Source: Hortaea werneckii
Taxonomy: Eukaryota; Ascomycota; Dothideomycetes; Mycosphaerellales; Teratosphaeriaceae
Direction: 5' to 3'
NCBI GenBank assembly: GCA_037044905.1
Contig: JBAOKB010000037.1
Coordinates: 744,001 to 808,000, forward strand
Length of the DNA stretch: 64,000 nucleotides
Within the stretch, counting starts at the first letter, position 1. Every line of letters starts with the position of its first letter. The notes below the pieces were generated by a model, which saw only the letters and a program-made list of their open reading frames with translations, was not told where the DNA came from and did not search any database. The position numbers were made by a program, and so were the translations under genes. Of this stretch, positions 31,742 to 43,441 are shown in pieces.

Positions 31742-34156
31742 ATGGCCTTCACCGCTGAGATCCCAATGGATATGCCAAATTATGACGGTTACTTTATTTA
31801 TCGAGACACCCAACCCGGTCAGCCATTCGACCCCACCTCTCCTCCAGTCTTCTTCCCACCTAAGGATTCTGATGAGCTGTTTGACGCTTTGCGCGCCAAG
31901 TATCCGCATACCAAGACCCATTCGGAGCGCATGCGCGACGCTATCATTGAGTTCCTGTTGAATGAGAGGGAGAGCGAGCAGATGCAAGCTTCGACTTCTC
32001 CTGCTACTTCATTCAACGAGGGTGCAGCAGCTACTCCATGGCAAGCACCATCATGGCCTTCTATGGCTTCATCTGGTACAACTTCCACATTCAGCAGCCC
32101 TGATACGCTTGATTTGGGCACGCCATCTTTTGGCATGTCGCCATTCCCTCAATCTGGACAGCCCAATCGCCACCCTAGTATGGCTGCATCGACTACAACA
32201 ACCTCACCAAGCATGACCGAGAATGCAGCCGGTCTCTCTCCACCGGCTCTTGAGCAGATGACTGGTGTGTTCAGCATCTCAACAAATGACCAGCCTAAGC
32301 AAAGGGTCAGGAGAAAGATGACAGAGGCGGAGAAGGTTGATTATCGCAAGAGGCGCATGGTCAAAGCCTGCGAAAAATGCCAGAAGCGCAAGCGCAAGTG
32401 TAACCATAATCAGGGTGCAATGGACACTCTCGGTAAGAGGTCCAAGGCGAAGAAGTCTGATCCGGGCGCGAATGTAAAGCATAAGCCGACGACGCCGCCG
32501 ACACCCATGGCGCCGCCGCCCGCTCCGACGGGCTTCAGCAACAACGACTTTGAGAAATTCGATTTCGACGAATTCCTTACGAGTGACATGCCGCTCTTTG
32601 ATGACGTCGTTGATTGGGACAACTTCCTACACATGCCCTCGGCCCACATGCCTCAGCATGGCTTTGATCGCTCGAAGCACTTCAATGACGACTTCCTCCT
32701 ACAAGGCCCATTGCTGAACACGGAAGTACACCAGAACCCACTCTTCCCAACCGATCACCGTAGGCAGGATCAGCAAGCCACGGCCACCGGATCACGCAAC
32801 GCCTCATGCGCACAACAACAGTGGAACACAGACGAAAGCTCACACGATCACGAGCTACCGCATCCAGAAGCATCAGGAAACCACGGCTACCTGAGAGGCT
32901 TCTACCAATCGACAGGCGGAAGCAACATTCAATGCTCGACTCCAATGAACGAAGCCAATACCCACGAAGCGCTGAAGTTCGACCAGATACTACCCCGTCA
33001 CTCCGGCGCTGCGCTGCTGCCGACTCGCTCAAGTCAGAACCACCAACCGACGCATACCAGACACGTGCACGAAGCGGCTCTGCAGAGCTCGTCGTACGTG
33101 TTCGATATCCACGGACCTCCTGATCTGCCATCGAGTCGCGCAGGCGCATCCACGCCGCTACTACGCTCGGAGAGCGTAGTCGACCGTGAGCTACCGTCTA
33201 CCTCCGCGGTACGCTCTAGCAGGTCTTCAGCCTCTGCTGAAGAATCTACAACGGTGAAGGAAGGCAGAAGGCCGGAATCCAACCCGGCCCTGGGCGAAGC
33301 TGGCGATCGCATCTCATCGTCATCCAGCTCATCCGCGCAACTCTTCATGTCGAGGAGACGTCTATCGAGATATCTCGGCAGCAAAACACCCGCTGTCAAG
33401 CACGAGAGGCTGGACTCCCCAACCCCGCTTCTACAGACTATAGCGGAGGGAAGCAGCAGCGCGGTCCTGACCGGCGACGGTCTACCCCTCGCCCTACGCG
33501 CCAATCGCACTCAAGCCCAACCCGGGACACCCAACCAGAGGAGCGAACCTACCCCATCGCTTCCATCTTTCCCGACTGTTCTCGCTTCCTCCGCCTCAGG
33601 CGGTTGCGATCAACACGCCGCGTCGCCCGCCGGCGCCGCCGCCACATCCGCCCGCGGCACCGCTCACGCTACCCATACTAGCAGCGGTAGCAGCCACAGC
33701 AGCCGACAGTCGGCCGCAGTGGTTCTACAGGAAGAAGGCGTCTTGCCCGACCACGTCCGACTTGAAGACCACGTTCGCGGGACCCCTGCGACGGCTGCCC
33801 TCGTCGCTGCCGCACCAGTGCAGGAAGAGCGACTGCCGGATCATGTTAGGCGGAGGGACCACTTTGGTCGTTCTGCTGCGGGAGCCGTCCTCGTGGCCAG
33901 CGGCTTCGGGACGTCGAGTGCGATGCTCTGGAACCCGGTCGCCGGGTCTGCAGTCCTGGCTGGGCTTCTTCTCGTGGGGGTGGTTGCTGTGGTTGTGGCG
34001 ATGACGACGACGATGATGATGGAGGGGATTCAGGGGACCGGTGTGGGTTTCTTCGGTCTTGCTGCGGCTTTGGTGTCTGGTATGGCCTCTTTGGTGGTGA
34101 GGCGGTTTCCGCCTCGCAGCTTTTGGGGTCGGGGAGGGTATTGGAGTCCAGGTTGA
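31742..34156 (+). CDS. Putative DNA-binding protein with half Zn-cluster; C-terminus unsure
   Basis: I start at ATG 31742 (context CACCAATGG), giving up to 804 residues. An N-terminal folded segment (YFIYRDTQPGQPFDP, then DSDELFDALRAKYPHTKTHS) is followed by Ser/Thr/Pro-rich sequence. At about residues 190-225 there is KMTEAEKVDYRKRRMVKACE and then CQKRKRKCNHNQ. This reproduces the first half of a Zn2Cys6 cluster (C-x2-C-x6-C in a basic context), but the second C-x2-C-x6-C half is absent. An acidic segment with bulky hydrophobics (DFDEFLTSDMPLFDDVVDWD) is a plausible activation domain. After about 33,430 three frames stay open, and the annotated frame ends in an odd hydrophobic stretch (LAGLLLVGVVAVVVAM). 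A different frame from about 33,600 (to 34,004) has higher GC3, so an unrecognised intron or an indel may change the real C-terminus. Nuclear role inferred. Confidence 0.6.
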   Translation: MAFTAEIPMDMPNYDGYFIYRDTQPGQPFDPTSPPVFFPPKDSDELFDALRAKYPHTKTHSERMRDAIIEFLLNERESEQMQASTSPATSFNEGAAATPWQAPSWPSMASSGTTSTFSSPDTLDLGTPSFGMSPFPQSGQPNRHPSMAASTTTTSPSMTENAAGLSPPALEQMTGVFSISTNDQPKQRVRRKMTEAEKVDYRKRRMVKACEKCQKRKRKCNHNQGAMDTLGKRSKAKKSDPGANVKHKPTTPPTPMAPPPAPTGFSNNDFEKFDFDEFLTSDMPLFDDVVDWDNFLHMPSAHMPQHGFDRSKHFNDDFLLQGPLLNTEVHQNPLFPTDHRRQDQQATATGSRNASCAQQQWNTDESSHDHELPHPEASGNHGYLRGFYQSTGGSNIQCSTPMNEANTHEALKFDQILPRHSGAALLPTRSSQNHQPTHTRHVHEAALQSSSYVFDIHGPPDLPSSRAGASTPLLRSESVVDRELPSTSAVRSSRSSASAEESTTVKEGRRPESNPALGEAGDRISSSSSSSAQLFMSRRRLSRYLGSKTPAVKHERLDSPTPLLQTIAEGSSSAVLTGDGLPLALRANRTQAQPGTPNQRSEPTPSLPSFPTVLASSASGGCDQHAASPAGAAATSARGTAHATHTSSGSSHSSRQSAAVVLQEEGVLPDHVRLEDHVRGTPATAALVAAAPVQEERLPDHVRRRDHFGRSAAGAVLVASGFGTSSAMLWNPVAGSAVLAGLLLVGVVAVVVAMTTTMMMEGIQGTGVGFFGLAAALVSGMASLVVRRFPPRSFWGRGGYWSPG

Positions 34157-35091
34157 TGGGGAAGAGTAGCTGGAAGCTTGGCCGGACCGGTCTTGTAGGA
34201 CCTCGTCGATGTGGGGAAGGTGGAGCGTGGAATGTGTTTGGGTTGAGAGCCCTGGTGTAGACTTTCGAAGTCTACGAAGAGGGATGAAGGGTGCAGGGAT
34301 TAGGTGTAGAGAGTAGAGAAGTAAAAGAGGCGGTAGCCTGTGAGGAAGCATTTGCAGAAACGAACATCCCCGGTCTGATCAGGCCTGTAGGGCACAAGGG
34401 ACTGCAAGGTGGGATAGTCATTGATCCCCCTTCAAGAGTATTATAGACAAAATGGACTGCCAGCTTGCAGCCAACGGTACATACATGCCCTGAAAATACC
34501 AAGAAAAGCTATTAGATTTGTTAAAAATTTTGGTATTGATACTTGCAGTCTTGTAGTCCAATTGCTTGCTTAGAATTCATGGCTTTAATTTTGCGTTATC
34601 GAAGTGCAAGTCAAAAAAAGCTGAATGTCACCTTCCGCCCGCTGAACTGCCGACCTCATCTGGTGAATTGGTATCTCCTGCCCCGCCCTCCCATTCCCCC
34701 AACTCTTCCTTCTGGTCTAAGATACAACAATGGGGTCAGACTTCTATTCTCCCATTCTACAATCCGTTTTTGCATGAGGTGATCTCAAATATCTTACCTG
34801 AAACTTAGGCGATGGCGATACAGACCAAATTCATTGGACAATTGGGACGGGGTAGATACACTACCTACACAAGAAGCAGATAAACCGAAACTTGCGATTA
34901 ATTGTTTTCCATCCTCGTTCCTAGCTTCTCCCCCTTTTTTATAATTCACAGACTCCCCAAAATTCAAGGGGAAAGAAAGGGAAAAAAAAAAAACGCCATC
35001 GCTTATATCTCACAGAGCTTTTTTCCCCCCTGCGCCAGAAAAAAATCTCCCATAAACGACCGCTTGAGAAACTCATACCTCATCCTTTACT
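34157..35091. other. Convergent 3' intergenic region
   Basis: Between the stop codons of the half-zinc-cluster gene (plus) and HAS1 (minus). It is AT-rich with short A runs near 34,980. Only 3' UTRs are expected; nothing else was seen. Confidence 0.5.
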
Positions 35092-37357
35092 TTAATTCCT
35101 CCCCTTAAACCCACCAGGACCGAACCTCTTCCCCTGATTCGGCTGGCTGCCATACGCCCTGCGCCCTTCGTTGCCCTTCTTCATGCTTGCGCCGAGGTTG
35201 ATGTCCACGCGCGGCGGGACGGGGAAACCGAAGGACTTGGCGACTTTCTTGAGGTCGAGCTGGTTGACGTTGAAGACGCTGCGGAGGGAGTGGAGGCGTA
35301 GGCTTGCAGGTAGGAGCGGTAGCCTTCTTTCGCGGACTGTGGAGTTTGAAGTCAGTCATCTTATTCTGACGGATAAGGGGAGGAAGATGTAAGATGTGGG
35401 AGAAAGCATCGCAGAGACCAATAGATGCTAAGGGCCAAACGGGATACGAGCAGGGAGATGCGGAGACATACCTTATTAAGATAATAATTCTTCCCAATCA
35501 ACATCTCCAGCTGACTCTGAATATCCACAATCTTCTTCGGCGGGATCTCAAACTCGACGAGAGGAACCCGGGCTTCCTTCAGATGACCGAGGAAACCCAC
35601 CTCGTTCGGCTGCAAAAACATCAGGGATTTCCCTTTGCCGCTGGCACCACGCGCCGTACGGCCGACACGGTGGATGTAATCGCGGGGGTCGTCGGGCGGG
35701 TCGAACTGGACGATCCAGTCGACGGCGGGGATATCGAGACCGCGGGCGGCGACATCGGTGCAGATGAGGGTGCCGTGGGCGGCGTTGACGAACTCGAAGA
35801 AGGTGTTGGTGCGTTTCTGCTGCTTCTGCTTGCCGTGGAGGTCGAGGACGGGGAGGTCGATGTAGTTGAGCAGCTCGGCGTAGTACTTGACGCAGTTGCA
35901 GCTGGAGAAGAAGACGATGATCTTCTTCTTCGGGTGCTTCTTGAGGAAGGTGAAGAGTAGGCGGAAGCGCATGTCGGCTTCGCAGATGACGTAGCCTTGT
36001 TCCAGCCCGGCGACGGTGGAGTGTTCCTGGTAGTGGTCGACGTTGATGTAGAGTGGGCCTGGACGGAGCGAGATTCGTGCGAGATCCTCGACTTTGGTCG
36101 TCTGCGTGGCGGAGAAGAGCATGGTTTGTCGTTCATCCTTGGGTAGGATCTTGACAATCTGTCTCATTTCGTCTTCGAATCCGACTTCCAGAATCCGATC
36201 CGCCTCGTCGATGATGAGAGCTTTGCAGTTCTTGAAGACGAAGCCCTGCGTGTTCTGCAGATGGTCCAAAAGTCTTCCTGGCGTAGCAATGAGGAGGTTC
36301 ACACCTTTGCTGAGCTTTTCCGCTTCAGCCCGACGATTTGCGCCTCCGATGACGATACCGAAGGTCTGCGAATGGTGCTCCATGAGTTCACGCGCGACGC
36401 CGAAAATCTGCAGTGCGAGCTCGCGAGTAGGCGAGACGACAATTACACCGGTGCCATTGCGCGGCTTGAAACGAAGCGAATGCAGCATCTCAATAGCCGG
36501 GATCAGGAACGCCAAAGTCTTGCCTGAGCCTGTCTTCGCCGCTCCCAGCACATCCCGGCCAGCCAGTAACGGCGGAATGCCTCGTCGCTGGATTTCCGTC
36601 ATAGTATCAAAAGGCATCTCCTTCAATGCTTTCATCGTTCGCTCGGATAGGTTGAGTTCGGAGAACTTTTGCGGTTCGTTCGCAGTATCCGGTAATCGCA
36701 CACCAAGCGCTGAAGGGAGATCGGACGCCTGGCCAGCATCGCCATTCGTTTTAGACTCTTCACCATCTCCTGCATTGGAGCCCTCTGCATCGTCATCGTC
36801 GTCGTCTTCTTCATCACCCTCCTCATCAAATCCGGCAAAATCATCATCGTCCTTCACGCCAGCAACACCGCTCTTCTCCGCCGCCTTCTTCAATTCATGA
36901 TTCATCTGTGCTTCAGCGGTAACCTCATCCTCGTGCGCATCCTGCGCGCATCCTCATCCTGAGCCTCCTCTTTCTGCTCTTCCCGCTCCGCCTTCGAAGC
37001 CTTTCCATTCTTCATCCCATCCTGAGCGGCAAGCTTCTGTGCCATTTTCGCCTCCTTCTTCGCCTTCTTCCGTGCCGCAGGAGTCGCGGCAGAATCTCCA
37101 TTCGCAGCGCCAGCCGATTGCTCCTCCTCTTCAGCAACCTCACCCTGCTTCCGCTTCTTATGATCCTTCTTCGCCTTCTTCCTCGTCGCCTCTAGTCCTT
37201 CTTCTGCCTCATTCTCTTCCTCGTCAGGCGAAGGCAAAGCGCCCGACATCATCGCCGGGTGGCTCGGTCGCTTCATACTGTTCTGTTGGTGCTTGCGCTT
37301 TCGCTTGCTACCACCACCGGATCCCGCTGCACGGATGTAGTCGTAATCGTTGGACAT
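35092..37357 (-). CDS. HAS1: DEAD-box RNA helicase Has1 (two apparent frame breaks)
   Basis: Exons 35472-37357 and 35092-35336, with a 135-bp intron (GTATGT...CACAG). After a Lys/Glu-rich N-terminus the helicase core is complete: FSELNLSERTMKALKEMPFD and the Q motif, AAKTGSGKT, PTRELALQ, IDEADRILEVGFEDEM (DEAD), LFSATQT, ARGLDIPAVDWIVQFDPPD and HRVGRTARG. Has1 acts in early 40S and 60S ribosome assembly in the nucleolus and is essential in yeast. Frame break 1: at 36945-36950 a GCGCGC run carries two extra (or one missing) bases, separating the N-terminal ~135 residues from the core. Frame break 2: near 35292 one base is missing, so LQAYAS is followed by the wrong frame, although the expected SLRSVFNV...GFPVPPRVDINLGAS tail is present one frame over. 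Taken with neighbouring genes, assembly indels are likely. Confidence 0.88.
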
Positions 37358-38460
37358 TTGCCTTCAGCGTGTATTAACACAAGCAAGGAAGACTCACAAC
37401 GTCCAGTTACGTCGGGGTATTAAAAATAAAAAACGTGTTGTAGAAACCAGAAAATGTCTTTGGTTATGGGATCTAAAAATCTCAAAGCCCGAAAAAATCG
37501 CCAAGATTTCGCCGGGGCGCTGATGAGAAGCAAGTCAGGTCAGCTCGGGTCAGGGTCCGACTGAGGAACGCTAAAGAAAATCCCAGGACGGCTTCAGATA
37601 ATTGATGCCGTCAACTTTTCCTGTCTCGGCTTCATCAGGAGACCACTGTAAGGCTTCAATATTATTACTGCAATTGGCTACATGTATCTACCGTTTGACA
37701 GGCAAATTTGGTCGCTGCAATATACTCTCGGAATCTCCACCTAAAAAAAAAAAAAAACAAAAAGAAATTCAAAATAGCAGGCAAAATCAATCAATCAATC
37801 TATTAAAAACGGCACAGTAGAAAGAAAAAGAAGAAGAAGAAGAAAAACCGGAGGCACACTCACACATACCTATCCAAGAAGAGAAAAGGAAGAAAGAAGA
37901 CATCAGAAGAGAAAGAAAAGAGAAAGGGAAAAAAAAAAAAACAAGAGAACAGAGGCAGAATAGGCAAAAAGCAAAATATATACCCCGACCCCCAACCATG
38001 CATTCGTTTTATGTATCTGTATACTCGTCCCCCATTTTCTACCCACCGATAAAGAAAATGAAACCCCCCAACTAAACTCCGCGGAAGGGAAAGGCAGGGT
38101 GGTAGGACCAGGAATAGCTGATTAGATGTGTGAAGGAGGAAGTAGGCGTGCAGGCAAACGTGAGCAGGTGAAGAGGAAAATCCCCCAGGAACGGGACGAC
38201 TTAGACCCCATGCCCACTTCTGTTCGCCGTCTATTCTTCTTCCTTACTCAGGACGCTCCGTGAGACTGATGCTGATGATGCACATCCTCCGCGGCAGTGA
38301 CTGGAGTCAAATGCACATGGACTTTCCCCGCCTCGGTAGTTCCAAACGTAGCAGCATGGCCCTTGTCACTCTCATGGGAATGCTTGAGCTGCATATGCAG
38401 AAGACCTGCACCAACAGCACCAGCAAGAGCAGGGGCATCATGACCAGCGGCCCGACTTCC
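37358..38460. other. Intergenic with purine-rich microsatellite tract
   Basis: HAS1 promoter and trehalase 3' flank. From about 37,740 to 37,980 the plus strand is mainly A and G (runs such as AAGAAGAAGAAGAA and A12-A15), a polypurine tract. No gene was seen. Confidence 0.6.
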
Positions 38461-41109
38461 CTAAGAATCGGCCGGGGCCTTCCCATCCTGCCCACCATTC
38501 TGCTGCTGTTGATGAGCAGGCGGGACGGGGACCGAGCTCTGCGTACCCTCATGCACCTGCGCGAGACTAGGATGCCTAGACCCGGCGGCCTGGTGGACAT
38601 GGGGAGCGATGTGCACGCCGGAGGGGGGTTCGAAGTGGGAATGCAGAGCGGAATGGTCGCCTTCGGTCATCTTGCGGAAGGTGTCCCAGGAGGTGACGGC
38701 GCCGAGGGCGCGCTTCATGTGCGCGTTGACGATCTGCAGGCCGTAGACGTAGGAGGCGTTGACCCAGCCGAAACTACGAAGAAAGAAGAGTTAGCTTGGC
38801 TTGAACAGACGACCAGTATGCCCGTTGTCGAGCGGGGAAATGAAGGAGGAGGGGGAATGAGGAGACTTACCCTTCCGTAGCCACACCCTTGAAATCCGAC
38901 CCCTGGTTGCCGTATTCCGCCTCAACCTTATGCGGGTACATCTGCTGCGTAACATCATACTTCTCTACGACGACACCGTTGAAATCGACAAAGGCCTTGG
39001 TGCACATGTAGATCCAGCGGTACGCGAGCCGCTGCGCGTCCTCCTCAAACCCATACCGGAGCAGACCGGTCCAGGCGAGGATCTGCTGCGGCGCCCAGCC
39101 AAAGGGGTAATCCCACTGGCGATTGGGCCGCTCGAGGCCGACAGGTCCCCGGGATTCCTCGGTGCCGGAGACCAAGCCGCCGTGCTTTTCGAACTTCGGC
39201 AGGGCCTTGGAGACCATGACGGCGGCCTGGCGCGGCGTGCAGGCCCCGGCCCACATGGCCCAGAACATGGTCGCGCTTTCGTAGCCCGTCTGGCACTTCT
39301 TGACCGTGTTGTAGTCGAAGAACATGCCCTTCTCCTCGTCCCACATCAGCTTGTCCATCATCACGCGACGCTTCTTCGCGCGGCGGTCCCAGGTGGCCGA
39401 GGTTTCGACCTCGGGCATGTCGTGGACGCGCCACTCCGGGGGGATCTGGAGGCGGTCGCCGAAGAAGGCGCGGATCGTGCGGGCGATGTCGACTTCGTAC
39501 TTGTACAGGCACGAGTTTAGGTCTACCGTGGCCAGGTGAGCAGCTACTCTCTCCATACGATAAGAAGTGTCATGGCCTGACTCGCGGACGGCTCGGTCGT
39601 GCAGGAAGTACTCGTCCAGCTCGGGCTCGTAGACGTGCCCGTAGTTGTAGGCCTTGACGAACTCTTCGAACGTCATGCCGTGCTTCTTCGCATACGGCTG
39701 CAGGACGTGTAAGAAGTGCGATGCTTCGGTCTCTGGCGGGACACCGAGACCACCGGGGCAGTAGCGGGACAGGCCCGAGACTGGATCGTATCGTGGAGCA
39801 ACCATCCAGGTGCTATAGTAGTCTTTGATGCCTGCGATAATCGAGTTACGGAGGAAGTCAAGGGCGTAGGGACGGTGCTTGATGCGATCGTAGACACGTA
39901 GAGCCATGTCAGTGAGGAAAGGCGGTTGCGAGCGGCAGAGGTAGTAGGTCCGGTTAGCGTTGAGGATCTTGCCATAGTGTCGGATACAGAAGCAGAAATG
40001 GCGAACCATAGCCTCAGCAAGATCCTCGCGGTCGTTGACCAGCAGACCGAGCGACTCCATGTAGCTGTCCCAGCCATACAGCTCGTTGAATCGACCACCA
40101 GGAACGACGAAAGGAAGCCCCTTGAAATCCGGCTCGCCACTGGGGGTGTCCTGGACCCGCTCCATTTCAATGGCCAGCAGACCAGGCGCTTCGTTCAAGT
40201 CACGCACGTACTCATTGTCATCCGGTGGATCACGGAGCCAAATGACCTCCAATTCCACCTCCGGATGCTCCTTGGCAATTCTGGTATAGTACTGATGCTG
40301 CTCCGGCGCACCAACAGGGACGTAGATTCTCGGTCGTGGGTGTGCCGTCCAGTCCTTCGGATCTTTGGCGACCCGCGCAATATTGCCACCATCGATCCTC
40401 CTCGTCAGGTTCGGCCAGAACTGGTCCTTGATCAGTCGAGAGAAGCGGTTGACCGGGTTCTCATTCAGTCGTGATTCATCCAGGACAATCTGCTTGCGTC
40501 CGTACTTCTTGGCAAGCGTCAATTCTTGCAGCAGGTTGCTGAGCATGTACGTCCCTCTGACATCGAAGCTGTGATAGCCGCCTGAGGCGGCAGTTCCAAG
40601 AGCGATGGTCTTGGGGCCGGAATCTTCGATGGTGATCTGGATGTTGTGGTCGGTGTCTTCACGTGCAAGGAGCGTCTTGAGCGTTTCATCGACGTTGATC
40701 AGGTAGCGGCGAGGCGCACCCTGGGCATCTGTAGACAGCAGCGTGTCAGTTCGTCTGTCACTCGAGCAATGGCTCGGCTGTTGTCATACCGTGACTCGTG
40801 CGCCTTCCTGGCTGTTTCAACGAGCTGGCTGATGCTAGTGGGTTGTGGCTAGAATCGACCTGCAACACCAGTTTGCGTCAGTCTCGGTGGCTCTCATAAC
40901 CCCGGTGTTGACTACCCTTCAGGTAGGCTTACAGCTGAGTATGTTCGGCTCTTGGCAACCTGCCTAGGGGTGTGACTCTGGCCATAGTAGACATCGGGAG
41001 CGGCATAGGGGTCGAGGGAGAGGGAGACTCGAGGGGCTTGCCTGTCGCGACCGTTCCCGTCGGGGTGAGGGTTGGGGTGCAGCGGCAGCTCGGATTTCTG
41101 CCCGCTCAT
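38461..41109 (-). CDS. NTH1: Neutral (cytosolic) trehalase
   Basis: Four exons: 40933-41109, 40790-40859, 38871-40728 and 38461-38773, with introns of 73, 61 and 97 bp and all junction codons in frame; product 805 residues. It hydrolyses trehalose to two glucose molecules in the cytosol. Seen: an N-terminal regulatory region with a PKA-type site RRTS (Arg78-Ser81), a calcium-binding-type loop DTDHNIQITIED at 107-118, trehalase signature 1 (PGGRFNELYGWDSYMES), signature 2 (QWDYPFGWAP) and the Glu-rich end of the GH37 barrel. The last exon adds a His/Gln/Pro-rich tail (VHEGTQSSVPVPPAHQQQQN) longer than in yeast. Phosphorylation plus calcium control through 14-3-3 is known for yeast Nth1, and the motifs suggest it here. 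The third-exon start gives DAQGAPRRYLINVDETL, a strong family match. Confidence 0.93.
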
Positions 41110-43441
41110 GCTCTATACAGGTGGAGAAGGATCAGTTTCGGGATGTCTCGTCTCGGCCGATGCCTCTTTGTCGTCTTGAGGTGTAGATGAGGAAGCCAGC
41201 AGAACAAAGGTGCACACAGTGACGGGTGCAATCTCAGTGTAGCAAAACGTGCTTCCAGAAAAGAAAGTGTATAGAATGTACAGTAGTGACAGCTCAGGCA
41301 CGACGTCAGGTACAGTGGGGGCATCGAGTGGTTACCTGTGCTGAAGTGACGCTACCAGCTTATCAGATAGCCCAGGCTCAAACGGCGGTGGGCCCCCTAA
41401 GCGGCAGATTTGACGCGGTCCGTTCAAAATTTCAACTGGCAATTGGGTTACGTGCCTCTGACGTCTCGGGGGATGGCGATGGGGTGGAGATCGGAAGGCG
41501 ACCGAATGGCGATGGCCCTGCTTTTGCAATCGCAGCGCGTGAATAATAGACTTTCGATCGCGCGTCGCGGTGCTTGCGTGTGGGCGTGTAGCAGGTATAC
41601 AGGTAGTAGGCGGATGCCAGTTCAGGTTGTTGCTGACAGGAAAGACTGTTCGGAGTCAGATGGGAAGAATGCGTTCGGCTGCGTGTCCGTCACCAGACAG
41701 GTGATTGATTAAATAGGCTTGCGTCGGACAAGAGGGGAATGGAGGAATAGAAGTCGTGGCGTTGGCGTAGAGCAAGAGAGCTGATCGCGTGAGGCCACTC
41801 CCTGCCTCCAAAGGCGACTAGATGCGGAAGGGAGGCTCCCACTGTTTGTCTCTTACTTGCCTTCTTGTTCGGCCGCAACGGCTCAGTAGTGCTGGCGACA
41901 AGGACGAGGGAGACGATGGCGGTGAAGGAGGCAGTCAAGGCGGAACAGGTAGGCCAGGTGAGCAGTGATTGCCAGACCCATCACCTCCCACCTACAACCC
42001 GGCGGAAAGACGACCCATCGCCGCTGACGGCCAGGCACTCATCGCCCTTACCACCGGCCTCAGCCCCGGTCCCGTCACCACTTTCCCCATCACAGTTAAC
42101 GCAAGAAGAAAAAGAAAAGAAAATCCCAGGTACTAGCTGGGGTGCCGTCCAATCTCCCCCCCTCAGATCCCATGATAGACTTGGCGATGGTCGGGACCTG
42201 TGCATGCATGTGCTGCTAAAGATACCCAGGTAATATATGCACAGCAGGGCTGCTGCATCGGAAGATCGAACCGCTTTCATGCAGCCAGTCAGCCAGGCCA
42301 ATCTGGGGAATAGAGGATCCCAGTCTCTGTACAACCCATGCGGAGAAGATGCATACATTCACCTTGATCGGAGTTCAGAGGTAGACGAAATCTTCGTCAT
42401 CTCTGCAGTCTGTGGTCTGCGTGGTCTGCATGAGAAGCAAAGCAATGCGGTCCGTCGATCGTTTAGGCGAGGTACATACAATAGAGTACTTGACCCTTTT
42501 AGCGAACAACTTCGCTTATCTTGCTGCTTACTCTGCTAGGGTAAATTGTGAAGTTCTACAAAGCCCTCAATGTAACCGCTAGATCGGAAGGTCGCGAAAC
42601 CAAATCTCCAATAGGGATTATGGACTTGTGGGGAGCTGCTTTCAGAAGGGTAATGCACTGCACTGTGAGTATGTATCAAGGCTGTAGCTGGCAAGGCAGT
42701 TTCTAGAATCCAAACCAAAGAGAGTCAACCCCCCCTCCCCCCAACTAACAAAAAGAAGAAGAAGAAAAAGAAAAAGACCAACCACCGAATCGAATGTTTT
42801 ATTAGTATTGTATTGTTGCGGAGCTGCTTTCGGACCGATGATGAACTGCATTATGAATACCCAGGTAAGGCGCCTTGGGCAATTGTGAGAAGACCTCAGC
42901 ACGTTGTCACCTTCAACGTTTGAAGGACTACCAACAACCACCTCGGAAGCAAGCTGAAACTCCCATGACGCTCCTCATTATATCCGGCACCAGCACCTTG
43001 GAGAAAGCAGAAGCGATGCAGATCCAATATTGAGTAGACAGCATAAATACAAGTTTTCGATTCGAAAGTAGTGGAGAGGTCATCCTAATCAGGCTTGGGG
43101 CCTCCATGCTATATGTATACAATCCCGATTCCCGCAACTCCCTTCATACTAAACCCCTTTTCCCCCCTTACTCACCGCCATCATACAAAATCCATCGCGT
43201 AACAAACAACAGGAGCGAAAGGTATGATCGAGCGTAACAATACATCCGTCCCCAGGAACCAGAGCGAAAAACCCTCAAAAACGCCACGCTTTCCAACCAG
43301 CCCAAAGAAAGAAATGCAAAGCACAGGAAGCCAAAGACGCCCCTCGTCAGATCCAATCTTACACATCCGCGCATCCCCCCTCCTTCCAACCATCCCGCAA
43401 GGAGGCAGACCCCCCTTGGAAAAAGACCTCACCCCTTTTCA
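41110..43441. other. Intergenic, 2.3 kb, upstream of trehalase
   Basis: Long promoter side of the trehalase gene on the right and 3' flank of the PRELI-like gene. Several pyrimidine-rich tracts lie at 42,110-42,170 and 42,720-42,790. No open frame with family features was found. CCCCT/AGGGG pentamers occur at no more than chance frequency. Confidence 0.5.

Noticed and set aside
36094..36900. 268-codon plus-strand frame opposite HAS1
   Set aside because: Shadow of the DEAD-box core; no domain.
41394..42163. CCCCT/AGGGG stress-response-element-like pentamers upstream of trehalase
   Set aside because: About as many as chance predicts in 2.3 kb on two strands, and none is clustered near the start codon.
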